Positions 1 to 7,392 of a stretch of DNA of 9,124 bases are shown one piece after another. The stretch lies in assembly GCA_003170655.1 (NCBI GenBank), contig PMYY01000250.1, forward strand, positions 1 to 9,124, read 5' to 3'. A model generated the notes under the pieces. It searched no databases. It had not been told where the DNA came from and saw only the letters and a program-made list of their open reading frames with translations. Origin of the DNA: Nitrospiraceae bacterium. Its GTDB lineage: Bacteria > Nitrospirota > Thermodesulfovibrionia > Thermodesulfovibrionales > Dissulfurispiraceae. Both the position numbers and the translations under genes were made by a program. Each line of letters begins with the position of its first letter. The first letter of the stretch is position 1.

Positions 1-1
1 G

Positions 2-355
2 CAGAACCCAAGGCAGAAAGGTACTAATGATGAAGTCATCGCAACCGTCGAACTATCCGACAAGGCCCTCTCGACATCAGGCGATTACATTAGATATTTC
101 GAAAAGGACGGCGTGCGATATCATCATCTTCTTGACCCGAAGACTGGTTATCCTTCTCGTCAGTGCGGAAGCGTCACAATAGTAGCTGAAGATAATACAA
201 CTGCGGATAGCTTTTCCAAGCTGTTCGTACTCGGGCCTGAAAAGGGCCTGGCCGTTGCAAAGAAGCTCGGATTTGATGTCATGTTTATAGATTGCAAGGG
301 CAAGATCGTTATGTCGGATGGTCTCAAGGACAAAATCAGGTTCACCAGAAATTGA
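2..355 (+). CDS. apbE: FAD:protein FMN transferase (ApbE family), C-terminal part; 5' end outside window
   Basis: The open frame runs in from the left edge and ends at TGA, giving 117 visible residues. The segment reading ALSTSGDYIRYFEKDG, followed by YHHLLDPKTGYPS, is the hallmark of ApbE: the H-(I/L)-(L/I)-D-P-x-T-G-x-P motif near the C-terminus, and downstream a TADSFSK stretch matching the family's TADxxA region, close to the Mg/FAD site. ApbE enzymes use FAD to attach FMN covalently to Thr/Ser of partner proteins such as RnfG/RnfD, NqrB/NqrC or FMN-binding reductases, usually outside the cytoplasmic membrane. The signal or lipobox region would lie upstream of the window and cannot be checked. 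yacG starts 47 nt downstream on the same strand. The partner flavoprotein cannot be told from this window. An internal ATG at 113 is not the real start, because conserved family sequence precedes it. Confidence 0.88.
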   Translation, partial: QNPRQKGTNDEVIATVELSDKALSTSGDYIRYFEKDGVRYHHLLDPKTGYPSRQCGSVTIVAEDNTTADSFSKLFVLGPEKGLAVAKKLGFDVMFIDCKGKIVMSDGLKDKIRFTRN

Positions 356-402
356 TGATCGCGAATTGAAGGGCCAAGTTAGGAGCCAAATCAGGAGATA
401 AT

Positions 403-597
403 ATGTTAGTATCATGTCCTTTCTGCAAGCAAAAGAGTACTTGGGAAGAAAACCCTTGGCGGCCTTTCTGTTGCGAAAGATGCAAGATGATTGACCTTGG
501 CAAATGGGCCATGGAAGATTATAAAATACCTGGAGAGAATGTGGACCACTCAAGTACCGAAGAAGAAAAAGAAGAAGTAGACAGGAGGGAGAAATGA
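403..597 (+). CDS. yacG: YacG family zinc-binding DNA gyrase inhibitor
   Basis: This 64-aa protein has the full YacG signature: C5-P-x-C8 near the N-terminus, then a NPWRPFC23 segment, R26, C27 and IDLGKWA. C5, C8, C23 and C27 are the expected four-cysteine zinc ligands; C24 is an extra cysteine where many homologues have Ser. The tail (about residues 46-64) is acidic and charged, rich in Glu and Lys, and probably disordered, as is common in the family. Known family role: E. coli YacG binds GyrB and inhibits DNA gyrase. Function here is inferred by homology. The start is supported by AGGAG at 393-397, five nt before ATG. The TGA stop overlaps the dapB ATG (ATGA), so translation of the two is probably coupled. 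In E. coli yacG sits by coaE, so its place between apbE and dapB differs from that. Confidence 0.92.
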   Translation: MLVSCPFCKQKSTWEENPWRPFCCERCKMIDLGKWAMEDYKIPGENVDHSSTEEEKEEVDRREK

Positions 598-1397
598 CAA
601 GAATCATTGTGGCCGGGGCAACAGGAAGAATGGGGAGCAGGATAGTCGCGCTTTCAATGAATTACCCGGGGCTTCAACTCGCCGGCGCTTTTGAGAGAAA
701 AGGACATGCTTCAGCAGGAAAAGACATCGGGCTCATGTCTGGCTGCGGGGAGTGTAACATACCACTCGTCGACAATCTCGAGGCGGTTATAGATTCCGGA
801 GATGTCATCATTGATTTCACCATGCCTGAGTCGACACTCAACAATATACAATTAGCTGCTTCCAAGAAGAAGTCCATGATTATAGGGACCACAGGCCTCT
901 CACAACAACAGATAGACACTATCGGAAAATATGCGTCGGAGGTCCCGGTGGTGTTGGCGCCGAATATGAGCGTCGGCGTGAATCTTATTTTCAAGGTGCT
1001 GAAGGACGTCGCAAAGGTCCTCGGGGACGACTATGATATCGAGATTGTCGAGGCACACCACAGGCTTAAGAAAGATGCGCCGAGCGGAACGGCCCTCAAG
1101 ATGGCCCAGGTAATCGCCGAAGCTGTCGACCGCAATCTAGATGACGTGGCTGTCTATGCCAGAAAAGGAATAATCGGCGAAAGAACCAAAAAGGAGATCG
1201 GCATCCAGACCGTCAGGGCTGGCGACATCGTAGGTGATCACACTGTGCTTTTTGGCGGACTTGGTGAGCGTATAGAAATTACACACAAGGCATCCAGTAG
1301 AGATACATTTGCACGCGGCGCTCTCAGGGCAGCTCTGTGGTTGGCCGATCAAAAGCCCGGACTATACGACATGCAAGATGTGTTGGGACTAAAGTAG
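594..1397 (+). CDS. dapB: 4-hydroxy-tetrahydrodipicolinate reductase
   Basis: DapB (267 aa; E. coli 273 aa) reduces 4-hydroxy-tetrahydrodipicolinate to tetrahydrodipicolinate with NAD(P)H in the diaminopimelate/lysine pathway, in the cytoplasm. The N-terminal Rossmann fold shows the dinucleotide loop GATGRMG (residues 8-14). The catalytic signature EAHHRLKKDAPSGTA lies at 153-167, with H155, H156 and K159 matching E. coli H159, H160 and K163, and PSGTA binding substrate carboxylate. The FTMPE and GTTG segments that contact nicotinamide are also present. The start is fixed by GGAGG at 584-588, and the ATG overlaps the yacG stop codon. It is the last gene of the + strand block and is followed by a strong hairpin terminator. 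No other dap genes are in the window. Nothing in the sequence looks damaged. Confidence 0.97.
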   Translation: MTRIIVAGATGRMGSRIVALSMNYPGLQLAGAFERKGHASAGKDIGLMSGCGECNIPLVDNLEAVIDSGDVIIDFTMPESTLNNIQLAASKKKSMIIGTTGLSQQQIDTIGKYASEVPVVLAPNMSVGVNLIFKVLKDVAKVLGDDYDIEIVEAHHRLKKDAPSGTALKMAQVIAEAVDRNLDDVAVYARKGIIGERTKKEIGIQTVRAGDIVGDHTVLFGGLGERIEITHKASSRDTFARGALRAALWLADQKPGLYDMQDVLGLK

Positions 1398-1424
1398 ATA
1401 TCAGACTTTGATTTATAAATATGA

Positions 1425-1448
1425 GAAAGGGGCTCGAAAGCCCCTTTC
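1425..1448 (+). terminator. Rho-independent terminator after dapB, probably also serving the convergent gene
   Basis: A perfect 10-bp stem GAAAGGGGCT / AGCCCCTTTC encloses the tetraloop CGAA. It lies 28 nt after the dapB stop and is followed by TTTGTTATT. Read on the - strand the loop is TTCG and the sequence after the stem is AT-rich but lacks a clean T run. The stem may therefore also stop the rubrerythrin transcript, whose stop codon lies 26 nt away, but this direction is less certain. Confidence 0.85.
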
Positions 1449-1473
1449 TTTGTTATTCCATGTTATTAATTTT

Positions 1474-1959
1474 CTAGCCCTCATAAATAACGTGCTCTTG
1501 CCACATAAACCAGTTGCTGGAATCGTTAAGCAGCGAGCAGGTATTCTGGAAGATCAGGAAATGCTCTCCTTCATCTTTTGCCAGGCACTCGAAAAGGGCT
1601 TTCTCGACGGGAGAAGCAGCTTCGGCCGCAGCCTTCAGATAAAACTCGGCGCCCTCTTTCTCCATCTTCATGGCGATCTCAAGGGCCTCCACGTCGTCCG
1701 TAGTAGCATCAACCTTCTTCATAACCACGTCTTTATTCTGTTCGTAAATGCTTTTCATGTCCTGTTTCGGCGTCGTCTTTGACGGCTCAAACGCCATCCC
1801 TTTAAGAACGTTGGTCGCACAAACGAGGTGATATTGTTCATCCGCCGCAATGCTTAAAAACATTTTTTTGCCGACCGGGCTGTTCGTTTTTTTAGCGCAC
1901 TTCTTGTAAAAAGCGACAGCATCCCTTTCCATCTTGATCGCCATTTTTACAGAGGTCAT
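1474..1959 (-). CDS. Rubrerythrin-type ferritin-like diiron protein without rubredoxin domain
   Basis: This 161-aa protein is built as two pseudo-repeat helix pairs typical of ferritin-like diiron proteins: MERDAVAFY (10-18) with ADEQYH (39-44), and MEKEGAEFY (99-107) with KDEGEH (128-133). The likely iron ligands are E11, E41, H44, E100, E130 and H133, all present. Rubrerythrins reduce hydrogen peroxide in anaerobes. Classical ones carry a C-terminal rubredoxin domain; this one does not, and a separate rubredoxin gene lies just upstream on the same strand. The ATG at 1959 is chosen because AGGAGG (complement of 1967-1972) is 7 nt away. An ATG at 1963 is in another frame and gives no family match. 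The SD overlaps the rubredoxin stop codon, so translation is probably coupled. The C-terminus, after about 140, is Trp/His-rich and not clearly conserved. Peroxidase activity is inferred; a reductase or ferritin-like iron role is possible. Confidence 0.9.
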   Translation of the reverse strand: MTSVKMAIKMERDAVAFYKKCAKKTNSPVGKKMFLSIAADEQYHLVCATNVLKGMAFEPSKTTPKQDMKSIYEQNKDVVMKKVDATTDDVEALEIAMKMEKEGAEFYLKAAAEAASPVEKALFECLAKDEGEHFLIFQNTCSLLNDSSNWFMWQEHVIYEG

Positions 1960-1970
1960 CCATTAGCCTC

Positions 1971-2129
1971 CTATTCTTTCTCGAATGAATCCTTGCCTGC
2001 GCCGCATACCGGACAGACCCAGTCTTCAGGGACATTTTCGAATGCAGTCCCCGCAGCTACGCCATTATCAGGGTCCCCGTATTGCGGATCATAAACATAG
2101 CCGCAAATTGAACACTTCCACTTTTCCAT
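1971..2129 (-). CDS. Rubredoxin (52 aa)
   Basis: Translation of the - strand gives a 52-residue protein starting MEKWKCSICGYVYDP and ending with EDWVCPVCGAGKDSFEKE. The two knuckles C6-x2-C9-G-Y and C39-P-x-C42-G-A hold the single iron. The aromatic residues W4, Y11, Y13 and W37 and the DPxxGDPDNGV loop are standard for small rubredoxins, and the length is normal. It is a cytoplasmic one-electron carrier. A strong SD, AAGGAGGA (complement of 2134-2141), lies 4 nt before the ATG. The gene follows the CNNM-type gene by 49 nt and precedes the rubrerythrin gene by 11 nt, so the obvious partner is the rubredoxin-less rubrerythrin, to which it would deliver electrons. That role is inferred from context and from the known NADH-rubredoxin-rubrerythrin chain. 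Confidence 0.96.
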   Translation of the reverse strand: MEKWKCSICGYVYDPQYGDPDNGVAAGTAFENVPEDWVCPVCGAGKDSFEKE

Positions 2130-2178
2130 CTAATCCTCCTTGGAATTACATGAATTAAAATATAGCAATGAAACCCGT

Positions 2179-3489
2179 CTATTGCAAGAGATCTTCAGCC
2201 TCAGATTTTTCGATCAATTCGAGTTTGACCTTGGCGATGCGCTGTCCTACCATTTGTATAATTCTGAGACGTTTGCTGTCAGTCTCGACTAAATCCCCTG
2301 TCTGCGGTATCCTCTGAAGGGATGTAACTATAAACCCGCCTAGAGTCTCATATTCAGGAGCTTCCGGGATATCCAGGTCATAGTCCTCATTGAGGTCCCT
2401 GAGACTTATCGAAGCGTCGATAATCATCGAGCCATCACCCAGCCGTATGACCGGACTTTCGATATCATCTTCGTCTCTTATTTCTCCCACGATCTCTTCT
2501 ATGAGGTCTTCAAGGGTGACAAGTCCCGAGACTGCGCCATATTCGTCTATTGCAACAGCCATATGTATCCTTTTTTTCTGCATCTCCCTGAGGAGGATAC
2601 TGATTTTCATCGTTTCGGGGACAAAGATCGGCGGCTTTACAATCTTCCTTATGTCGACCTTGCCCAATGTTGAAAAAAGATTATAAAAGTCTTTTGCATA
2701 AAGGATACCCCTAATATCGTTCAAGTCTTTTCCGATCATCGGATATCTCGAAAACTTCTCCTCGGCAATGATATTTCTTACCTCGTCCTCGGTCATTCTG
2801 ATCCTAATCGTGACCATCCGCGGAGCGGGAACCATGACCTCCCGAACAAAGGTATCGGTAAATTCGAACACGCTATGGATGAGCTCCTTTTCTTCAGGCT
2901 CAAAGACACCCTGTTCACCTCCTTCTTCGATTAGGAGCTTCACCTCTTCCTCAGACACAAAGGCCCTTTTGTTGAAGGCCCGCCTGCCAAAGGGTTTCAG
3001 GAGGAAATTGCTCGTAAAGGTCAGAATGTTCACGAAGATAGTGGCAAAAGTAGAAAATCTGCGTATGAACGGTGAAACATGAAGCGCGATGCCTTCGGGA
3101 TTGGACAGCGCAACGGACTTTGGAATCAGCTCTCCGAAGATGAGAGAGAAAAAGGTTATAACTACCACCACAAGACCGATCGATATGGCTTCACTGGATG
3201 CAGCTATGAACGCTACGGGGATAGTGCTTATAAGCGGTTTCACTTCCTTAACAGCAGCCGCGCCGCCTATGGCCGAAGCGAGTGCTCCTGACAGAGTCAT
3301 CCCTATCTGGATAGTGGCCAGAAAACGATCGGGCTCTTCGCGAAGGCTGAGCAGTATTTTCGCGTTTTTCCTCTCCTCGTCCACCATCTGCTTGATGCGG
3401 GTCCTTCTCGATGTAACAACTGCAATTTCAGAAGCGGCAAAAAAACCGTTAATGATTATGAATATGGAGATTAGGACGATTTCGATCAT
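2179..3489 (-). CDS. CNNM/CorC (HlyC/TlyC) family membrane protein: DUF21, CBS pair and CorC_HlyC domains
   Basis: This 436-aa protein has the complete CNNM/CorC layout. An N-terminal DUF21 membrane domain (about 1-200) begins with a hydrophobic segment and FFAASEIAVVTSRRTRI, and further hydrophobic segments lie near 60-85, 95-120 and 140-165. A CBS pair follows (about 210-330; note VREVMVPAPRM and MAVAIDEYGAVSGLVTLEDL). A C-terminal CorC_HlyC domain follows from about 345, with the GGFIVTSLQRIPQTGD stretch. Bacterial members are implicated in Mg2+ (or Na+/Mg2+) efflux; the old name 'hemolysin' is misleading. The ATG at 3489 is the only start that keeps the first membrane segment, and an in-frame stop lies about 13 codons upstream. 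No clear SD precedes it. An extended -10 promoter lies about 78 nt upstream. Rubredoxin follows after 49 nt, but no functional link is evident. The exact ion specificity cannot be read from sequence. Confidence 0.93.
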   Translation of the reverse strand: MIEIVLISIFIIINGFFAASEIAVVTSRRTRIKQMVDEERKNAKILLSLREEPDRFLATIQIGMTLSGALASAIGGAAAVKEVKPLISTIPVAFIAASSEAISIGLVVVVITFFSLIFGELIPKSVALSNPEGIALHVSPFIRRFSTFATIFVNILTFTSNFLLKPFGRRAFNKRAFVSEEEVKLLIEEGGEQGVFEPEEKELIHSVFEFTDTFVREVMVPAPRMVTIRIRMTEDEVRNIIAEEKFSRYPMIGKDLNDIRGILYAKDFYNLFSTLGKVDIRKIVKPPIFVPETMKISILLREMQKKRIHMAVAIDEYGAVSGLVTLEDLIEEIVGEIRDEDDIESPVIRLGDGSMIIDASISLRDLNEDYDLDIPEAPEYETLGGFIVTSLQRIPQTGDLVETDSKRLRIIQMVGQRIAKVKLELIEKSEAEDLLQ

Positions 3490-3566
3490 GTTTAGGACAA
3501 ACGACTGTTTAACCCCTTTCTGATTTTACTTGCAGAGTCGGCCTGCGTCATGGAAGCAATATCGTT

Positions 3567-3575
3567 ATTATAGCA
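3567..3575 (-). promoter_or_regulatory. Candidate extended -10 promoter for the CNNM-type gene
   Basis: The - strand reads TGCTATAAT, a perfect TGn-TATAAT extended -10 element, about 78 nt before the start codon. No good -35 hexamer lies 16-18 nt upstream, which fits extended -10 promoters. It separates this gene from the ilvB-ilvN-synthase block upstream. Confidence 0.55.
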
Positions 3576-3586
3576 TCATTTGGCTT

Positions 3587-3621
3587 GCCCACTAAGCGGC
3601 GATGGCCGGATCCACGTGGGC
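3587..3621 (-). terminator. Stem-loop after the Re-citrate/homocitrate synthase-like gene, possible terminator
   Basis: On the - strand GCCCAC (3621-3616) can pair with GTGGGC (3592-3587). Inside this is a second short stem, CGGC-CATC-GCCG. It begins 26 nt after the stop codon of the synthase gene. There is no T run after it, so it is not a canonical Rho-independent terminator. It could slow or protect the 3' end, or be a chance structure. Confidence 0.3.
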
Positions 3622-3646
3622 TGTTTAAGAATAATCTCAATCGGTT

Positions 3647-4894
3647 CTATCTCTTTTGCTCTTCAGGAGTGACCTTGAGAATATTTCTTACGATCTCCGG
3701 GTGGCGAGCGATCAGCCTTAATTCATCGTCAGTCAATGGTTTCTGCGTGTGCAGATTGGCGTACTGCACGAGTTCGAATACATTTCTCGCATCACTATCG
3801 TCATGGAATTCTATGCCAAGCTTGCCGTAGACATGCCTGAAACCCCTCATGCCTCCATACTCTCCCGTTGTTATTATACGTCCGGTTTCAAGCCGCTCGG
3901 GCTCTCCCCTGCCGACGTCCTCAGGATCGTAAAGTTCGTAGGTTCTCCAGTCCTTGAGCGTGCCGTCTGCATGGATGCCTGATTCATGAGCGAAGGCATT
4001 GGCTCCAACGCCGGGCTGAGTAATCGGGACAGGGATATTGAACGCATATGAAGCGTATCGGGCCACTTTCCATGCCTTGGTAAGATCAATGTTCTCATCC
4101 AGTCTCAGCTTTTCCTTGAAACCGTGAGCGAATTTGAGAGCCAGGATTGTCGATACCAGATCGCAGTTCCCTGCCCTCTCTCCGTAGCCGTTGATGGTCG
4201 TATCTATGAAACAGTCGACGCCGGCCTCTATTGCCCCCTGTGCGCCGGCGAGGGACACGGCGACAGCCATGCCAAGGTCATTGTGGCAATGCATTTCGAC
4301 CGGGTATTTCGTGGCGAGAGCAAGATCCCTGACTTTTTCGAATATGGTAAGGGGATCGTCTGAGCCGAGAGTGTCGGAATACCTGAACCTATCCGCCCCC
4401 GCCTCCCTAACGGCAAGGGCGTATTCGATAAGTCTGTCCGGCTCGGTCCGTGAGCCGTCTTCAGCATTTACTCCGATTGTCACGGCCCCGTATTCCCTTG
4501 CGAGCCTTATCGAAGCACATACACCCTTTAATATGTCATCCCACGACCTCTTCCCCATAAACTTGGTCCGCAGCATGACATCGGACGTAGACATTGAAAG
4601 ATTGACATGCTTCAGGTCAGGACAATTTCTGAAAGTAAGGGTTACGTCCGCGGGAATAGCCCTGCACCATCCCTCCAGACGGAGTCTCTTGATCGCACCG
4701 ATCTTCGCAAGTTCGAGATTGGCATTTATATAGCTGATTTCATGCTTCAGTGTGGGAAAGCCTATTTCGCTTTGATATACTCCCATCTCATCAAGATAAA
4801 GATTCAGCATCGTCTTGGCGAGCTTGGGCAATAAAATGCGCGATGTCTGAACCCCGTCACGATTCGTGACGTCCACAAGATAAACTTTATTCAT
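3647..4894 (-). CDS. DRE-TIM metallolyase: Re-citrate synthase or homocitrate synthase-like enzyme
   Basis: This 415-aa protein belongs to the isopropylmalate/homocitrate/citramalate synthase superfamily, which condenses acetyl-CoA with a 2-oxo acid. The N-terminal DVTNRDGVQTSR supplies catalytic R12 and metal ligand D13. H202 and H204 (EMHCHNDLG) are metal ligands, GYGERAGN ends at N243, and HESGIHADG sits at 303-311. Past the (beta/alpha)8 barrel only a short subdomain remains. The leucine-binding regulatory domain of LeuA is absent, so it is not a standard 2-isopropylmalate synthase. The length and motifs suit homocitrate synthase-like proteins, a group that includes the Re-citrate synthases known in Clostridium kluyveri and in some deltaproteobacteria such as Syntrophus. 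Substrate choice (oxaloacetate or 2-oxoglutarate) cannot be settled here. GGAGG (complement of 4898-4902) lies 3 nt before ATG. It follows ilvN by 56 nt and is probably cotranscribed with ilvBN. Confidence 0.85.
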   Translation of the reverse strand: MNKVYLVDVTNRDGVQTSRILLPKLAKTMLNLYLDEMGVYQSEIGFPTLKHEISYINANLELAKIGAIKRLRLEGWCRAIPADVTLTFRNCPDLKHVNLSMSTSDVMLRTKFMGKRSWDDILKGVCASIRLAREYGAVTIGVNAEDGSRTEPDRLIEYALAVREAGADRFRYSDTLGSDDPLTIFEKVRDLALATKYPVEMHCHNDLGMAVAVSLAGAQGAIEAGVDCFIDTTINGYGERAGNCDLVSTILALKFAHGFKEKLRLDENIDLTKAWKVARYASYAFNIPVPITQPGVGANAFAHESGIHADGTLKDWRTYELYDPEDVGRGEPERLETGRIITTGEYGGMRGFRHVYGKLGIEFHDDSDARNVFELVQYANLHTQKPLTDDELRLIARHPEIVRNILKVTPEEQKR

Positions 4895-4950
4895 GCACCT
4901 CCAGGATTTCCGTATAAGACTTTCTGATAGGTCGCTCCGGACGTGCTTGC

Positions 4951-5442
4951 CTATTTCGTCTTCTTGGGTATTTCCCGCGCGATGGCTACCTTTCCGGTCC
5001 TAACGAATTCCTTGATTCCCATCGGCCTCATCAGCTCAATGAAAGCGTCGATCTTCTTTTCGTCGCCCGTGACTTCGATCGTATAGGTATCCTGGCTGGA
5101 ATCAACAACGCGGCCCCTGAAGATCTCAGCGGTTCGCAGGACTTCTATCTTGTTCTCCTTGCGCGGCGAGACCTTTAGGAGGATCATCTCCCTTTCGACA
5201 TGATCAAGCTCAGTAAGATCGACGAGTTTGATAACATCAATGAGCTTGTTCAGCTGCTTGGTAATCTGTTCGATGACCCAGTCGTCTCCCGATGTAACTA
5301 TAGTCATGATCGAAATCTGCGGGTCTATCGTGGGACCAGACGAAATGCTCTCAATGTTATATCCCCTGCCGCTGAAGAGGGCTGCGACCCTGGACAGGAC
5401 CCCAAATTTGTTTTCAGCGAGAACGGAAATCGTATGCCTCAT
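4951..5442 (-). CDS. ilvN: Acetolactate synthase small (regulatory) subunit
   Basis: This 163-aa protein opens with the ACT domain (residues 2-76), MRHTISVLAENKFGVLSRV, followed by FSGRGYNIESI. N11, G14 and N29 coincide with the residues whose change makes E. coli IlvH valine-resistant, so the valine-binding site looks intact and feedback inhibition is expected. The C-terminal half (about 80-160) matches the ALS_ss_C domain, including RGRVVDSS and the MRPMGIKEFVRTGKVA stretch. The subunit binds and activates IlvB. Translation should be coupled to ilvB: the G-rich SD (AAGGGGGGAAG before ATG) directly abuts the ilvB stop, and the gap is 9 nt. The length is normal for IlvH/IlvN long-form subunits. 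Confidence 0.96.
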   Translation of the reverse strand: MRHTISVLAENKFGVLSRVAALFSGRGYNIESISSGPTIDPQISIMTIVTSGDDWVIEQITKQLNKLIDVIKLVDLTELDHVEREMILLKVSPRKENKIEVLRTAEIFRGRVVDSSQDTYTIEVTGDEKKIDAFIELMRPMGIKEFVRTGKVAIAREIPKKTK

Positions 5443-5451
5443 CTTCCCCCC

Positions 5452-7185
5452 TTACTTGACAGCCTTAAGCTTTCTTTCAGGCTTCTTTTCTTTTTCTTCG
5501 AAGAGCATGACATCCAACGTTGCGCCAGCCGGTACCATGGGATAGACCTTTTCCTTCCAGTCTATGACGAAATCGATGAAGACAGTCTTTTTCACCTTGA
5601 AGGCTTCCTTAAGTACCGGTTCCACCTCACTCGGTTTCGACGCCCTGAGACCCACCGCTCCATAAGCCTGCGCAAGGGCCACGAAATCAGGGACCACGTC
5701 GAGGTTGCTATATGAATACCTTTCATTGAAGAAAAGTTCCTGCCACTGTCTCACCATTCCCAGATAGTGGTTGTTCAGGATCGCAACCTTCACCGGGAGC
5801 TTATATATCACGGCAGTTGCTAGCTCCTGGATGTTCATCTGGATGCTTCCGTCACCGGCTATGTCGATTACCAATTTATCGGGATGTGCGAGCTGCGCCC
5901 CAATAGCCGCAGGGAATCCGTACCCCATGGTACCGAGTCCACCGGAAGTTAGCAGTCGACGAGGTTTATCGAACTGATAGAACTGTGCGGCCCACATCTG
6001 GTTCTGCCCAACTTCGGTACAGATAATGGCGTCCCCTTTTGTCAGCTCATATATCTTTTCTACTACAAACTGAGGTTTGATGACATCATCGCGGAAGGTA
6101 TAGGTGAGCGGATGTTCTTTTTTCCACTCGGCGATCTGCCGGAGCCAGACCTTTCTCAACTCAGACCAGGATTCTTTTTCATTCTCTTTCAGCACCTTGT
6201 TAAGCTGGATCAAAACCCTCTTGACGTCGCCGACAACCGGGATATCAACCCGCACATTCTTTCTGATCGAAGTCGGGTCGATATCTATATGTAGGATTTT
6301 CGCATTCGGAGCGAACCCGTCTACTTTGCCTGTCACCCGATCATCGAACCTCATGCCGATAGCGATAAGAAGGTCGGAATCCTGGACAGTCTTGTTGGCA
6401 TAATAGGTGCCGTGCATTCCAAGCATCCCGAGTGCCAGGGGATGAGTGCATGGAAAACTTCCAAGCCCCATAAGTGTCATGACGACGGGGATTTTCATGT
6501 TTTCGGCAAATTCCAGCAGTTCATCGGAAGCCTCTGAAATCATGCACCCGCCGCCGGCGATGATCACCGGCTTCCTGGCCTTGGCGATTTCGCTGGCCGC
6601 ACGTTCGATCATCCATTTGTTACCTTCATAAGTAGGGTTGTAACTCCTGATAAAAACCTTCTCAGGCCATACAAATTCTGCTTTGCCTGAAGTTACATCC
6701 TTCGGCAGATCTATCAAAACCGGTCCTGGCCTGCCTGTTTTTGCTATATGAAAGGCCTCTCTTATTACATTAGAGAGTTCATCTACGTCCTTTGCAAGAA
6801 AATTATACTTGGTACATGACCTTGTGATGCCGACTATATCGGCTTCCTGAAACGCATCGTTACCGATCAGCACAGTCGGCACCTGACCGGTCAGGACTAC
6901 GATCGGTACAGAATCCATCGACGCCGTGGCGAGGCCGGTCACGGTATTTGTAGCGCCTGGTCCGGATGTTACGAGGGCTACACCAGGCTTGCCGGAAGCG
7001 CGTGCATATCCGTCCGCCGCGTGAACAGCCCCCTGTTCATGTCTCGTAAGAATAAGTTTCAAGTCCTTATCGTCATAAAGGAGATCGAAGATATTCAGTA
7101 CGACCCCACCAGGGTAGCCAAAAATATACTTTACCCCTTCCCTCTTGAGGCATTCGATGATGATCTCGGCTCCCGTCATTTTCAT
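5452..7185 (-). CDS. ilvB: Acetolactate synthase large (catalytic) subunit, biosynthetic type
   Basis: This 577-aa thiamine-diphosphate enzyme condenses two pyruvates, or pyruvate with 2-oxobutyrate, as the first common step to valine, leucine and isoleucine. The N-terminal ThDP domain shows FGYPGG (22-27), the catalytic glutamate E50 in TRHEQGA, and the GPGATN loop (75-80). A central domain (about 190-330) includes the GMRFDDRVTG motif of FAD-containing acetolactate synthases. The C-terminal domain has the ThDP/Mg motif from GDGS (444-447) to NN (471-472), then MVRQWQELFFNERYS. Together with the adjacent regulatory subunit this indicates anabolic AHAS, not catabolic AlsS. ATG at 7185 is preferred over the one at 7179 because GAGGGG lies 9 nt upstream of it. 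It is the first gene of the ilvB-ilvN-synthase block. ilvC is not found in the window. No convincing sigma70 promoter was found just upstream. Confidence 0.97.
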   Translation of the reverse strand: MKMTGAEIIIECLKREGVKYIFGYPGGVVLNIFDLLYDDKDLKLILTRHEQGAVHAADGYARASGKPGVALVTSGPGATNTVTGLATASMDSVPIVVLTGQVPTVLIGNDAFQEADIVGITRSCTKYNFLAKDVDELSNVIREAFHIAKTGRPGPVLIDLPKDVTSGKAEFVWPEKVFIRSYNPTYEGNKWMIERAASEIAKARKPVIIAGGGCMISEASDELLEFAENMKIPVVMTLMGLGSFPCTHPLALGMLGMHGTYYANKTVQDSDLLIAIGMRFDDRVTGKVDGFAPNAKILHIDIDPTSIRKNVRVDIPVVGDVKRVLIQLNKVLKENEKESWSELRKVWLRQIAEWKKEHPLTYTFRDDVIKPQFVVEKIYELTKGDAIICTEVGQNQMWAAQFYQFDKPRRLLTSGGLGTMGYGFPAAIGAQLAHPDKLVIDIAGDGSIQMNIQELATAVIYKLPVKVAILNNHYLGMVRQWQELFFNERYSYSNLDVVPDFVALAQAYGAVGLRASKPSEVEPVLKEAFKVKKTVFIDFVIDWKEKVYPMVPAGATLDVMLFEEKEKKPERKLKAVK

Positions 7186-7238
7186 TGGTTGTTACCCCTC
7201 TTCGCAGCGAAAGTAAGTATGAATATGAACTATTACGA

Positions 7239-7254
7239 TATCATATTTATGATA
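7239..7254. repeat. 16-bp palindrome TATCATATTTATGATA upstream of ilvB
   Basis: A perfect inverted repeat with 7-bp arms and a TT centre lies about 55 nt before the ilvB ATG. Its size and position suit an operator or a small RNA hairpin in the ilvB leader, but no regulator is implied by the sequence. AT-rich palindromes of this size can arise by chance. Confidence 0.4.
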
Positions 7255-7392
7255 ACTTTTCCAGAAAGATAGACCAGGAGTTCCCCAATAATTTCGGGCG
7301 TTGGCGGGAGTGCGGCCTAACTTGTGCTGTGTTAGCGATAAAACGCCCAGCTTTAGAGAGTGTCTTAGCAACAATCTGTCATTCCGTATTCT

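Noticed and set aside
1408..1782. Open frame of 124 codons on the + strand after dapB
   Set aside because: It spans the dapB terminator and runs antisense to the well-supported rubrerythrin gene, with no SD or family motif.
7228..7239. Codons for Ile-Val-Ile-Val just before ilvB, resembling an attenuator leader peptide
   Set aside because: No start codon with an SD opens this frame nearby, the run is only four codons, and no terminator/antiterminator pair lies between it and ilvB.
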